A stretch of 64,000 nt of DNA. Origin: CBIHON01 sp966211965. Lineage in GTDB: Bacteria; Pseudomonadota; Gammaproteobacteria; Burkholderiales; Burkholderiaceae_D. Location of the stretch: positions 1-64,000 of the forward strand of contig CBIHON010000006.1 of NCBI GenBank assembly GCA_966211965.1, written 5' to 3'. Positions 50,266-58,922 of this stretch are shown one piece after another (position 1 is the stretch's first letter; every line of letters starts with the position of its first letter). The position numbers and the translations under genes were made by a program. A model generated the notes under the pieces. It was given only the letters and a program-made list of their open reading frames with translations. It made no database searches and was not told where the DNA came from.

Positions 50266-50723
50266 CGCGCATTCCCGAAGCAGCCATTTTTCTGGCCAAA
50301 CGATTTGAGGGTTTTCATCAGGTACCGAAATCTGATCTGGAACGGCGAGCGCATCCGTATATTTGCCCAGCGGGCTATTGGACGATTGGCTATGGCCATC
50401 TTTGCGATCCGAAACATCCTCCAATCACTGAGGAAGAAGCGGAGAGTTATCTGGCGCATGACCTAACCGCAGCACTTAACGCAACGCTGCGCTACTGCCC
50501 AGTGCTAGCCACTGAGCCAGAAAGTCGGCTTGCCGCCATCGTTGACTTCACTTTCAACCTCGGTGCGGGTCGTCTACAGACATCAACGCTGCGGCGACGA
50601 ATCAACCAACGGGACTGGTCGAACGCCGCACAGGAGCTGCGGCGGTGGATCTATGGCAGCGGAAAGATGCTGCCGGGATTAGTGACGCGACGGGAGGCAG
50701 AGTGCCGCCTACTTGCCAGGTGA
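50262..50723 (+). CDS. Phage lysozyme (GH24 endolysin)
   Basis: The 153-residue protein has KRFEGF with Glu16, and PAGYWTIGYGH with Thr41; a Cys35 sits where the third residue of the E-(D/C)-T triad is expected, and the Glu-Cys gap is longer than in T4 lysozyme. The C-terminal FTFNLGAGRLQTSTLRRRIN and WIYGSGKMLPGLVTRREAE complete the family signature. No signal peptide is visible, so it needs a holin. It cleaves peptidoglycan at lysis. Confidence 0.93.
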   Translation: MTRIPEAAIFLAKRFEGFHQVPKSDLERRAHPYICPAGYWTIGYGHLCDPKHPPITEEEAESYLAHDLTAALNATLRYCPVLATEPESRLAAIVDFTFNLGAGRLQTSTLRRRINQRDWSNAAQELRRWIYGSGKMLPGLVTRREAECRLLAR

Positions 50724-50803
50724 GACTATCCCTATGATCCCCATCCCATGCCGCCCGGCTCCCGCCAAAACCGTGAAACCACTGTTGCGAACTCGAAGAA
50801 ACG

Positions 50804-52534
50804 CTATGAAGCTCCCCGTGGAAACTCAGCATCAATAATCGCAGCCAACTTCTTTTTCATTAGACTGGTCGCATGTGGCAGAAATGGCAATCCGCCAATT
50901 TCGACTTGGGCGATGCTTTTGTAAAATTTATGCGACAGATAAGATGTCTCGTCTGGAAGCGGAAATAAAGCCACGGCTCCCTGGACGACGCCTGTAAGGT
51001 ACTCCTTTGGCCTGAGTGGATGGGGGATCGCAATGGCGTCACGGTAGCGGTGCATCGTATTAATGTCTTCCGTCGTCGGGCCAGGACCACCATATTGATT
51101 AACATAATCGCTGTCAAATTGAATTCTATACTTCGCATCGAAGATGTAAAACCGCGTGTCACTGGCAAGTTGAATGACGTTATCGGGCTTCTGAGCGATG
51201 GTCGGAAGACGGTCGAACATTCGGTTGTAGACTACATACAGATTCTGGCTTGTCGGGCGATGAACGAAGCGCATAGCCGATGTAATGCCCTTGGCCAACG
51301 TAACCGTAGTCCTGAATCGATTGACCTTGACGACCGTTTGTTCTTCCAAGTCGAAGCGTTCGCTCAGCAGCTCCATAATTTTTAAGAAACACCAATACTC
51401 GTAGAGTAGAGCAGTATCCTTGACGCCAATTGGCACGATGTCTCCGGCAAACGATAAACCGCTATTGAAGAGCCTTGCCATTTTATCGACGCGTGAATAC
51501 ACAGGATGCTTATGGAATACCATTGACGATGGCCGCTCTAAGGTAGGCCTGCTGACGGTAGCCAGAAAGGGCGCATTCATCGCGACTTCAAGGCGACGCT
51601 CCATGACTTTCAATTCCGGCCTAATCGAGTCGAAGAAGCGCTTCTCCGAATCCATTTCCGCATCCTCATCTCCTGTTTGGCTCACGCGCGATAAAGCCCG
51701 CATGTTGCGGTAGGTTGTTTTCAGCAAGCCCTTGTAGTAGCGATTCTCCGGGGTATCGAACGTAATGGTCGAAATCTCTTCGTCGATTTTCCTAGGAAGC
51801 GCCACGCCCAGACTGGGAATCACGGCTCCGCCGTTATCTCGCCGAAGCGCTCGGGAGATCGTCTGGCGCGAAAGCTTGCGAGCTCTCTCGGTGTTCTTCT
51901 TGATCGACTTGCGAACGAGTCCGCTATGCGGCTTCTTTGCCACCGCATTTGTCAGCTTGATGAAGTCGTCAAAATGGGCCTTTAACAGCGCAAACCACTC
52001 GACAAGAGTCGGACGATGCGACTTGTCCGGCGCAGCCAGTCCATAGGTCTTGGCGTTAGCCGTCATGGCGAGGTTGCGCAGAGTCTTGGAGACGTCCTCG
52101 CGCATCGCCACATAATCAGTGCGATAGTCGACTTTGCGCGAGAACACTTCCAGGCGCAGCGCCACGGCCCCAGTTGGGGCTTCTACCAGGATGTCGACGA
52201 AGCCGACATTGTTTCGGAAGTTGATAACGTGATGCTCGGTATCCACGCGGATGCGACGAGCCTCCGCCCCTGGCGGCAGCATCAAGCTGACGCCGGGCGA
52301 TTTTTCCAGATGAATGTCGTAGGCGACAGCCTCAAAGAATAGGGGCTCGATCTTCTCGCCTGTCGCTGTTGATTTGAGCCTATGGGTCGTTCTGTCGAGC
52401 GCCTGCAAAGAAGCCACGCCGCTCGCCACGATTGAGGATTGGGGCGCAACAGCGATGAAAGGAGGGAGGTCCGGAAGCTTGCCGATAATCTCAAGCTTCC
52501 AGCCTTGCCCTTGAACCTCCAGCAAAAGAGGCAT
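50804..52534 (-). CDS. DUF2357 PD-(D/E)XK nuclease subunit (McrC/LlaJI.R2-like)
   Basis: The 576-residue protein has a strand-rich N-terminal half and a C-terminal nuclease with the motif FYIFDAKYRI (Asp, then Lys of PD-(D/E)XK) near residue 475. DUF2357 proteins pair with McrB-like AAA+ subunits in LlaJI-type restriction. The ATG overlaps the stop of the AAA+ gene by one base. It is the last gene of a four-gene minus-strand operon. Confidence 0.82.
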   Translation of the reverse strand: MPLLLEVQGQGWKLEIIGKLPDLPPFIAVAPQSSIVASGVASLQALDRTTHRLKSTATGEKIEPLFFEAVAYDIHLEKSPGVSLMLPPGAEARRIRVDTEHHVINFRNNVGFVDILVEAPTGAVALRLEVFSRKVDYRTDYVAMREDVSKTLRNLAMTANAKTYGLAAPDKSHRPTLVEWFALLKAHFDDFIKLTNAVAKKPHSGLVRKSIKKNTERARKLSRQTISRALRRDNGGAVIPSLGVALPRKIDEEISTITFDTPENRYYKGLLKTTYRNMRALSRVSQTGDEDAEMDSEKRFFDSIRPELKVMERRLEVAMNAPFLATVSRPTLERPSSMVFHKHPVYSRVDKMARLFNSGLSFAGDIVPIGVKDTALLYEYWCFLKIMELLSERFDLEEQTVVKVNRFRTTVTLAKGITSAMRFVHRPTSQNLYVVYNRMFDRLPTIAQKPDNVIQLASDTRFYIFDAKYRIQFDSDYVNQYGGPGPTTEDINTMHRYRDAIAIPHPLRPKEYLTGVVQGAVALFPLPDETSYLSHKFYKSIAQVEIGGLPFLPHATSLMKKKLAAIIDAEFPRGAS

Positions 52535-53976
52535 TAAGTACCCCAGTAGTGCGTCGCGCCGTCAACTTCAAGAAGGCCAGCCATGCGCTCGACCTTTTGC
52601 TGGCTGCGTGCGAACGGCCCCGGAAAGAGGGTTGGCTCCGCCCCTTCCACGGAGGAACGGTCCTTGCGCAGCCATTCCGCCAGCTTCGTCAAGGCGTCGG
52701 ACAACTGGTCGCCGCTGCCAGAAATTTTCGGCAATACCTTTTGAAGCAGGCAGAAGTCGAGAGCCGCGTTGGCTGTGAGGACATCTTCCAAACCGAGCTC
52801 CTGCCAGAAGTGCAGGTAGAGCAGGATCGCGTCGCGGGTGCGGTAGCCGAACTTAATTCCGGCCGGAGCGATGATGTCCTGAATCTCTTGCAACAGGCCG
52901 GCGACCTCGTCAAAGAGATCTTGGCTAGAACCCCGAGCCTCTTGAACGGAAATTGGATTGTCCGTATCGACGATTAACTTGGCGAGTTCGGAGAAATTCT
53001 CTTCGGTGCGAACAGCTGCCGTCGCGAAAGCGGTGAGATCAGGATCGTCAAATTCAATGGTGAACGCACGGTCTAATACTTTGGGACTGAACGAGTGAGT
53101 CGTCTCGTCCATGTTTGCTGTTCCGATCACTCGCAAATTATGAGGCAAGCCAATTTTTTCCAAATGCTTGAATTTGTCTGACGGGGTTGTCGGTATTTTT
53201 GGAAGGTCGATTGGCAGCTCGTCAGTCACAATGGCGACGCCATCACGACTCCGTGTCTCTGCAACGCTTAGAAAGTCGCTGAAATAGTGCTCGACAGGCG
53301 CAAGATTCATTTCGTCAAGCAAAGCAATCGTCAGCTTGTCGGGATTGCTCTTCGCTTTGACGATGCTGTCGATAAGGGCGCCCTCAATGAACTCGGTGGG
53401 TGAGAGGGTCGGCACATAACCAAACAAGTCGCTGTTGTCAGACCATTGCGGCTGCACTGGCACCGGCTTAAATTCGGATTGAGTGTGCTTAGCGAACTTT
53501 CGGGGCAGCAGGCTTTTGCCCGTGCCTGAGATGCCTGAAAGAATTACCAGCGGGCTCACCATCATCGCCAGATAAAAGTTAGCCAACTCCGCAACCGAAA
53601 TAATATAGCCCTCAGAGTCCATCTTCGCTTGAAGGCCATTTAGCAAATCACTTGCTCTTGTCAATCCAGTAAGAGGAAAAGCGGTTGCCGGAGCTGCGCG
53701 CGTCACCAGCCGAGGCCCGAAGCGATACTCAGCCGTCGAACTGCCGGCTCGCGCTTCCGATAAAGCCTTCACCATGGCCCCCGTTTTCTCCAGCCATCCG
53801 TCTTTCATTAGCCGTTTGGGCTGATGAGGGCGAGCGGTGCTTGGAATATGAACGCTAGGCCGCGTATTTTGCCAAATCACGTCCGCCGGAAATGTGAAGT
53901 CGGGGCCGTGCTCCTTGAACATCTTCTGGATCGCCTCGCGAGCCAGCTCTGTCACTTGGTCGTTTGTTAGGGGCAT
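52534..53976 (-). CDS. McrB-like AAA+ NTPase subunit (LlaJI.R1-like)
   Basis: The 480-residue protein has Walker A GISGTGKS (148-155), Walker B IALLDEMN (217-224) and an NMDETTHSFSPKVLDRA motif near 285-300 in the place of the McrB signature. In McrBC and LlaJI this subunit binds target DNA, hydrolyses GTP and drives the nuclease partner. The N-terminal 110 residues would be the recognition part; no known domain is seen. GAAAGG precedes ATG 53976. Nucleotide preference (GTP or ATP) cannot be read from sequence. Confidence 0.87.
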   Translation of the reverse strand: MPLTNDQVTELAREAIQKMFKEHGPDFTFPADVIWQNTRPSVHIPSTARPHQPKRLMKDGWLEKTGAMVKALSEARAGSSTAEYRFGPRLVTRAAPATAFPLTGLTRASDLLNGLQAKMDSEGYIISVAELANFYLAMMVSPLVILSGISGTGKSLLPRKFAKHTQSEFKPVPVQPQWSDNSDLFGYVPTLSPTEFIEGALIDSIVKAKSNPDKLTIALLDEMNLAPVEHYFSDFLSVAETRSRDGVAIVTDELPIDLPKIPTTPSDKFKHLEKIGLPHNLRVIGTANMDETTHSFSPKVLDRAFTIEFDDPDLTAFATAAVRTEENFSELAKLIVDTDNPISVQEARGSSQDLFDEVAGLLQEIQDIIAPAGIKFGYRTRDAILLYLHFWQELGLEDVLTANAALDFCLLQKVLPKISGSGDQLSDALTKLAEWLRKDRSSVEGAEPTLFPGPFARSQQKVERMAGLLEVDGATHYWGT

Positions 53977-53994
53977 TAATGGCCTTTCTTGTTT

Positions 53995-55377
53995 TTACCC
54001 GTTGGCGACTTTTTGCTCTTCTTGCGGCCTCAGCGCTGCCGCGTTGCGAGCGTCCAACTGAACCGCCAAATGCGACGCAATGGCTTGCGCCAAACTTGGC
54101 GGGACGGCTTCGCCAATCATATCCATGCCAACGCCGATCCTCGCGGTGTCCATGTCGTCGTTGTCGGAGGTGATAAAGCGGAAATCATCGTCGAACGACT
54201 GAAGCCTAGCAGCTTCGCGCATTGTGATGCCGCGCAAAGCCTCCGGGTGAGAGAAGCGGCCCGAGCCAAGGAAATTCGCATTGGCCGTGATGGTCAAGGC
54301 CGGGGATTCCCACGCGAGTCGCGTATAAGCACTCCAATAGTAATCTTTGTAGAATACCGAATTGATCTTGCCAGCTTTCTCAAGCTGCTTGCGGGCAGCA
54401 TTTTCAGTGATGCCTTTTTCCTTTGCCAGCTTCTTGATAGCGCGCGCGTATTTGGCTCGCATGCGTTCGCTCTCAGCGTCCCAGGTTTTGCCAGGCCGCA
54501 TTTCTTTGATGATATCCAACACCGCTGGTTTATAGGATCGAGTAATATGGTTGTACGGAAAGAAACTTGACGTGCGCATTGCTCTCATGTAAGCGCTTGA
54601 CGCTTCCGAGTATAAATCGAGGCCCAAACCGCCTAACTCATTCTTGGTGTCGACGGGGGCCGGCAAATCGCGAATGGCATCCCCAACAGTCACCCACGGC
54701 AGCCTGCCATCTTCAATTAACTGCGTTTTTAACGGGTCCGCATGGGTTGTTCTTGGAAAGGATGCTGGGCCAATGGCACTGGCGATGAAAATCGCTCGCT
54801 CCCTTAGTTGAGGCACTCCGTAATCGGCGGCGTTAACCACCGCTACCTCGACCTTGTATCCCAGATCCTTTTCGAGCATCTCGATGACAATCTCGGAGAG
54901 CTTGCCAAGGCGCCCGTCGAATCCGTGATTGAGCATCTGTGGGACGTTCTCAATGACGAGGAACTTGGGACGCAGTGCCTCGGCGACTTCCAAATAGCGA
55001 AGGACCAAGTCATTTCTCGGATCGTGGGCCAACTGACTGTAGCCGCGGAATTTGACGATCTTTCCCTCTTCGCGATGCTCGGAGCGGCGCAGTTGCGAAA
55101 AGCCTTGGCAGGGAGGGCCGCCAATCATGCAGTCCAAGTCGCCGGGTTGAACGCCGCGCTCTCGCATGGCCTCTTCGATGGTCGCGACTGGCAGGGTGCG
55201 GATGTCTTGACGGATGGTGATGGGTGGGACGTCATCGTTTTGATGGTTGTAGGCAAATGTTCTAAGCGCCTCGGCTTTAACGTCGTTTCCCAGCACAACA
55301 TTGAATCGGTCTGAGCGTGTGAAGCCGCGGGACGTTCCCCCGCACCCACAAAAGAACTCGGCGAGCGTGTATTTCAT
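53995..55377 (-). CDS. C5-cytosine DNA methyltransferase of the restriction operon
   Basis: The 460-residue enzyme has motif I EFFCGCGGTSRGF, catalytic GGPPCQGFS (Cys90), IENVPQML (142-149), PQLRERAIF and a C-terminal MREAARLQSFDDDF with IGEAVPPSLAQAIA. It would protect host DNA against the neighbouring nuclease pair. The ribosome site before ATG 55377 is weak. The gene lies 30 bases after vsr and 18 bases before the AAA+ gene, so the four genes form one operon. Confidence 0.94.
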   Translation of the reverse strand: MKYTLAEFFCGCGGTSRGFTRSDRFNVVLGNDVKAEALRTFAYNHQNDDVPPITIRQDIRTLPVATIEEAMRERGVQPGDLDCMIGGPPCQGFSQLRRSEHREEGKIVKFRGYSQLAHDPRNDLVLRYLEVAEALRPKFLVIENVPQMLNHGFDGRLGKLSEIVIEMLEKDLGYKVEVAVVNAADYGVPQLRERAIFIASAIGPASFPRTTHADPLKTQLIEDGRLPWVTVGDAIRDLPAPVDTKNELGGLGLDLYSEASSAYMRAMRTSSFFPYNHITRSYKPAVLDIIKEMRPGKTWDAESERMRAKYARAIKKLAKEKGITENAARKQLEKAGKINSVFYKDYYWSAYTRLAWESPALTITANANFLGSGRFSHPEALRGITMREAARLQSFDDDFRFITSDNDDMDTARIGVGMDMIGEAVPPSLAQAIASHLAVQLDARNAAALRPQEEQKVANG

Positions 55378-55407
55378 TTATATTGCGTTCTCATCCCAAG
55401 AAGACTA

Positions 55408-55827
55408 TCAGGCCTCCTTGCATTCATCTAAAAATGCCTTGAGCTTGGCAGCTAAGGCGTTCGTGTCTTTCAGCTCACATTCCCATATAACCAGTGTTTT
55501 CCAGCTCATCTCGCTCAGTGTCTCCAAGTGCTCGCGGTCGCGCTTGACGGTCTTCGCGAACTTGGGCAACCAGTATTCGACGCGGCTGGATGGCGTGGTC
55601 GCTTTTTTACAGCCTTCGTGCCGGTGCCAAAAACAGCCGTGGACGAAAATCGCTTTTTTTCGAGTGCGGAAAACCAAGTCCGGCTTTCCTGGGAGTCCGG
55701 CACCATGAAGCCGATAGCGATACCCCATCGAAAACACGAGCTTGCGAACTGCTAGCTCGGGCTTGGTGTTCTTTGACCGGACCAGCGACATTTGCCGGCT
55801 TCGGTCTTCGACGGAAAGGCGATCCAT
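55408..55827 (-). CDS. vsr: Very-short-patch mismatch endonuclease
   Basis: The 139-residue protein shows the Vsr signature: RSRQMSLVRSKNTKPELAVRKLVF, YRLHGAGLPGKPDLVF (Asp of the active site), and IFVHGCFWHRHEGCKKA (zinc Cys/His). Vsr nicks T:G mismatches that arise from 5-methylcytosine deamination, which fits its place beside a C5 methyltransferase. It is the first gene of the operon. Confidence 0.95.
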   Translation of the reverse strand: MDRLSVEDRSRQMSLVRSKNTKPELAVRKLVFSMGYRYRLHGAGLPGKPDLVFRTRKKAIFVHGCFWHRHEGCKKATTPSSRVEYWLPKFAKTVKRDREHLETLSEMSWKTLVIWECELKDTNALAAKLKAFLDECKEA

Positions 55828-56098
55828 TCTACGATTTTACCAGCGACAAGACATCAATCCGAGTGAAGACCGGCCTTAACAGGCGGCTACGTGTCGCCTC
55901 CGCCCTTGGAGACACTTTGCACTGAAACGTGCACCGATAGATATCCATGCCGACATGATGCGAAGGTTTGATTCTGGGATATCCAACATCGCCCTTCTCG
56001 AATCTTGGCTGCGCGCATTGAAAACCGCACCAAATTGGGTGTAAATGGGTGCACTTTTGGTCAGAGTAACAGCGAATAAGCCCTGAACTTCGACTCAA
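55828..56098. other. Gene-free divergent region between vsr and hipB
   Basis: No supportable gene or RNA. The minus-strand sequence just before vsr contains TAAAAT, a possible -10 element. A three-operator array begins at 56099. Confidence 0.5.
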
Positions 56099-56222
56099 AA
56101 ATCCCCCCAATCGCGAGGATTTTCGCAAAATCAAGCCACTTGCGCATGAAATCCGCACGATCAAGAGGATTTATTGCCAAACGCTCCGACTTGGCGCAAA
56201 ATCCTCATAAACGTGAGGATTT
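56099..56222. promoter_or_regulatory. Three HipB-type operators at exact 50-base intervals
   Basis: AAATCC-N12-GGATTT occurs at 56099-56122, 56149-56172 and 56199-56222. The third copy contains the hipB ribosome site (GAGGA 56215-56219) directly before ATG 56226. The layout resembles the multi-operator hipBA control region of E. coli, where HipB dimers repress and bend the DNA, although the half-sites and spacing differ. Confidence 0.8.
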
Positions 56223-56225
56223 ACC

Positions 56226-56492
56226 ATGAAGATACCCATCGACAATGCAGCCGCCATCGGCAAGGTGGTGCGCGCTAGCCGCAAAGCCCAGAAAATTCGA
56301 CAGGACGATGCGGCAGGCAGCATCGGGGTCAGCGAGAACTTCCTTGGCAAGATCGAGCGCGGCAGCGATTCCGTGCAATGGGGGAAGCTTTTTCAGGTCC
56401 TCGACGGTCTTGGCGTTCGGGTCATGGTGGATGTGCCCGATAGCGTGGCCGCCTATTTGAACGATCCGGCAAGCAGCAAGGACAAGCCATGA
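56226..56492 (+). CDS. hipB: HipB-like antitoxin (XRE-family HTH)
   Basis: The 88-residue protein has an XRE HTH (IGKVVRASRKAQKIRQDDAAGSIGVSENFLGKIERG) followed by a dimerisation helix and strand (LFQVLDGLGVRVMVDV). It should bind the three AAATCC-N12-GGATTT operators upstream and neutralise HipA. Its stop overlaps the ATG at 56489 in the classical ATGA manner, but that ATG is out of frame with hipA. Confidence 0.9.
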   Translation: MKIPIDNAAAIGKVVRASRKAQKIRQDDAAGSIGVSENFLGKIERGSDSVQWGKLFQVLDGLGVRVMVDVPDSVAAYLNDPASSKDKP

Positions 56493-56529
56493 ACGGCCGA
56501 TCTTTGCGCGCTTCGATCAATCAGACGGA

Positions 56530-57795
56530 GTGGGCACGCTGCAGGAAGTGGGCGGCCTCTGGAGTTTCCAATACGCTGCTGCCTGGCTGGATAACCCTCA
56601 AGGCTTCGTGCTCAGCCCGCATCTGCCGTTGGCGGCAGAGCCATTGCTGGACGGCGCAAGCCAGCGTCCTGTGCAGTGGTATTTCGACAACCTGTTGCCG
56701 GAAGAAGGGCAGCGTATTTTGCTGGCCGAGGATGCCAAGCTGGATGCGGCAGACGCCTTCGGCCTGCTGGCCTGGTACGGCGCGGAATCGGCAGGATCGG
56801 TGACATTGCTGCCGCCGGATGCGGGACCACAAGTGGCCGAATCATTACGCCCCTTACCGGACGCTGTCCTGGAAGCGCGTATCCGTCAGTTGCCCAAAGC
56901 ACCGTTGACGCATGCGGCCATCAAACGCATGTCACTGGCCGGTGCGCAGCACAAGCTGGCGGTCGTCTTGCAAGATGGCGAGCTGTTTGAACCCGCCGGC
57001 GCCACACCATCCACCCATATCCTGAAGCCTGATCACCCGGATGCGGAGTATCGCCATTCCGTGATCAATGAATGGTTCGTGATGCTCCTGGCCAAGCGCC
57101 TGGGGCTCGATGTCCCGGATGTCCATCATCGCTATGTGCCCTCACCGGTGTATTTGATTAATCGCTTTGATCGAATTCCGGGTACCCAGAGCTGGCAACG
57201 CAGGCATGTGATCGACGCTTGCCAGTTGCTGGGTCTGGACCGCAGCTTTAAATACAGCCAAAGCAGCATGGAGAGTCTGGCGGCACTGGCCAATGCCTGT
57301 CGCAGCCCGGCGGTTGCTCGTGCCCGGCTCTTTGGCTGGCTGGTGTTCAATGTGCTCGTCGACAATAGCGATGCCCACCTGAAAAACCTGAGCTTCCTGG
57401 TCTCCCATGAAGGTGTCCAGTTGGCACCGTTCTATGACCTGCTGAGCGTGGCCAGCTATGACACCCCTGCCTTCGACAAAAAGGGCTGGCCAGCACAAAC
57501 CCAACTCGCCTGGCCAATTCTGGGGGAACGCTACTTCTCGGACATCAACCGTGCATTGCTGCTCGATGCTGGAGCGGCGTTGAATCTGGCAAAAGGAACG
57601 GCCGAGCGCTTGCTGGAAAATCTGCGCAGCCGCATTGCACAAGAAGCAGAAGTTCTTTACGCCGAGGTTGAGGCTGAAAATGCACGTGCCTCCAATGAGC
57701 GCCCCGATCTGTCAGCGACCATGGCGGGAGAGTCCCGTTGCCTCAGGATTATTTTGCACCCCATCATCAAAGAGATGACGAAGCAGATTGCCTAA
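56530..57795 (+). CDS. hipA: HipA-like serine/threonine kinase toxin (start uncertain)
   Basis: The frame encodes a full HipA: GTLQEVGGLWSFQYAAAWLDN at the N-terminus, the MSLAGAQHKLAV P-loop-like motif, STHILKPDH (ATP-binding Lys), FNVLVDNSDAHLKNLSFL (catalytic Asp/Asn) and LAPFYDLLS. HipA phosphorylates a tRNA synthetase and induces dormancy. The first usual start in frame is GTG 56530, but sensible HipA sequence (PIFARFDQSDGVG) continues upstream to about 56497. The ATG at 56489 is one base out of frame; restoring one base there gives a complete N-terminus. Either a one-base deletion or an unusual start is present. Confidence 0.85.
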   Translation: MGTLQEVGGLWSFQYAAAWLDNPQGFVLSPHLPLAAEPLLDGASQRPVQWYFDNLLPEEGQRILLAEDAKLDAADAFGLLAWYGAESAGSVTLLPPDAGPQVAESLRPLPDAVLEARIRQLPKAPLTHAAIKRMSLAGAQHKLAVVLQDGELFEPAGATPSTHILKPDHPDAEYRHSVINEWFVMLLAKRLGLDVPDVHHRYVPSPVYLINRFDRIPGTQSWQRRHVIDACQLLGLDRSFKYSQSSMESLAALANACRSPAVARARLFGWLVFNVLVDNSDAHLKNLSFLVSHEGVQLAPFYDLLSVASYDTPAFDKKGWPAQTQLAWPILGERYFSDINRALLLDAGAALNLAKGTAERLLENLRSRIAQEAEVLYAEVEAENARASNERPDLSATMAGESRCLRIILHPIIKEMTKQIA

Positions 57796-57905
57796 CAAGA
57801 AATGGGATGGAGGTTCGATTCCAGTCTCGGGATATTGAACTGCCCCCGGAAAACAGACGAGGTTGAGCCCCCCTATCAGCGATCAATCTGCGCGAAAAAC
57901 CGGCA

Positions 57906-58922
57906 TTACCCGTTATTAATCTGTATCTCGATAGCACGACAGTTTTCGATCAGTTCGGAAAAATCAGGTTGATGCAACGCCAGCAAACCATCTTCCAGCA
58001 TGGCCATGTAGTCGCGTTCCAAAGCAGTCAGGGATTCGCCTGTTGGGACCAATTGCATGGCTCCCATTACCGCGTGGTGATAATCGACCTTCGCGCCCAT
58101 TGCATCCTTTTCGGCAAAGAATATCGATTTGTGTTCAGCGACTTTTTTCGCCAGTTCTCGATCATTGACTGCAGATTCGTAATAGTCAGATTGAGCAATC
58201 GCAGCTAGGTCGTACCAATGACGAGAATAGCGTTCACCCCGCAAACGTCCCTGCAAACAATACACATGCGCGGCTGTGGCTTTTTCCCAAAATGTTCTCT
58301 CCGCTGCCATGACCAAAGGCCGTGCTATCGGAAAATCAACTTGAGGAATCGCGCCGGCGATATCGCAACCGACCTCGTGAATATGATTCGGCTCGCCGGT
58401 GGCTCGCGCACCAAACTCGAGTTGAATCGCTGTCGCCGCATAGCCTGTGCCGGTTTTTATCGCAGGGTAGCCCACGATCAGTTTCTCGTTTTCTTTCCCT
58501 GAAATCGTCAGCGAGGCCTCGAGCTTTGATACGGCCAGAGCGGATTCAAGAATCGGCAGGACTTCGGAGGCAATCCATGTTGGCAAGCGCTGTCGCACAG
58601 CGCTGGTGATTTTCTTTTCCTGGCTGGAAGAGATGGGAATAGGATTACTTTCGCGCAGTAAATCCGGCACCAGTTCGCGGATGTCGTAAGTCAGGTCGAC
58701 ATCCTCGGAAAAGCGGTCGATGATTTTGTAGGCTTTGGAAAGCGAAGTGCCGCCTTTGAAGGTCAATTTCTTCGCAAGCGGAGAGCTGTAAATCGCCGAC
58801 AGCACATAGACAACCCAAATATCTTTTTCCAGTAAATGCGCCGGCCGACCTGTTCGATCTGCTGCAACTTCCAATGCTTCGGATTGATCCTGCCGGCTGA
58901 GAGAAAACCACGATTCAGCCAT
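57906..58922 (-). CDS. abiEii: AbiEii nucleotidyltransferase toxin
   Basis: The 338-residue protein has the nucleotidyltransferase core KLTFKGGTSLSKAY with RFSEDVDLTYD (Gly-Gly-Ser/Thr and DxD) near 55-80, and a C-terminal RHWYDLAAIAQSDYY and DYMAMLEDGLL. AbiEii adds nucleotides to tRNA or other targets and stops growth on phage infection. It overlaps abiEi by 8 bases, so expression is coupled. Confidence 0.92.
   Translation of the reverse strand: MAESWFSLSRQDQSEALEVAADRTGRPAHLLEKDIWVVYVLSAIYSSPLAKKLTFKGGTSLSKAYKIIDRFSEDVDLTYDIRELVPDLLRESNPIPISSSQEKKITSAVRQRLPTWIASEVLPILESALAVSKLEASLTISGKENEKLIVGYPAIKTGTGYAATAIQLEFGARATGEPNHIHEVGCDIAGAIPQVDFPIARPLVMAAERTFWEKATAAHVYCLQGRLRGERYSRHWYDLAAIAQSDYYESAVNDRELAKKVAEHKSIFFAEKDAMGAKVDYHHAVMGAMQLVPTGESLTALERDYMAMLEDGLLALHQPDFSELIENCRAIEIQINNG

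Larger units (their letters stand above)
10290..50740. mobile_element. Lambda-like siphovirus prophage (boundaries approximate)
   Basis: The gene order from terminase to tape measure follows lambda (TerS, TerL, W, B, C/Nu3, D, E, FII, Z/U, V, G/GT, H), preceded by recombination and replication genes and followed by tail-tip, holin-like and lysozyme genes. Left and right limits are set by the last chromosomal-looking gene (DUF3565) and the lysozyme. No direct repeat was found at the two ends, and no tyrosine or serine integrase lies inside. An amber codon interrupts the primase-helicase. The adjacent restriction operon (50804-55827) may also be prophage cargo. Confidence 0.88.

Noticed and set aside
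10250..50803. Direct-repeat att sites flanking the prophage
   Set aside because: No shared word of useful length was found between the left edge (10250-10456) and the right edge (50724-50803 or 55828-56098) by eye.
57808..57835. tRNA T-arm-like sequence (GGTTCGATTCC)
   Set aside because: No anticodon arm, acceptor stem or CCA fits around it. It could be an old tRNA-derived attachment remnant, but nothing else supports this.
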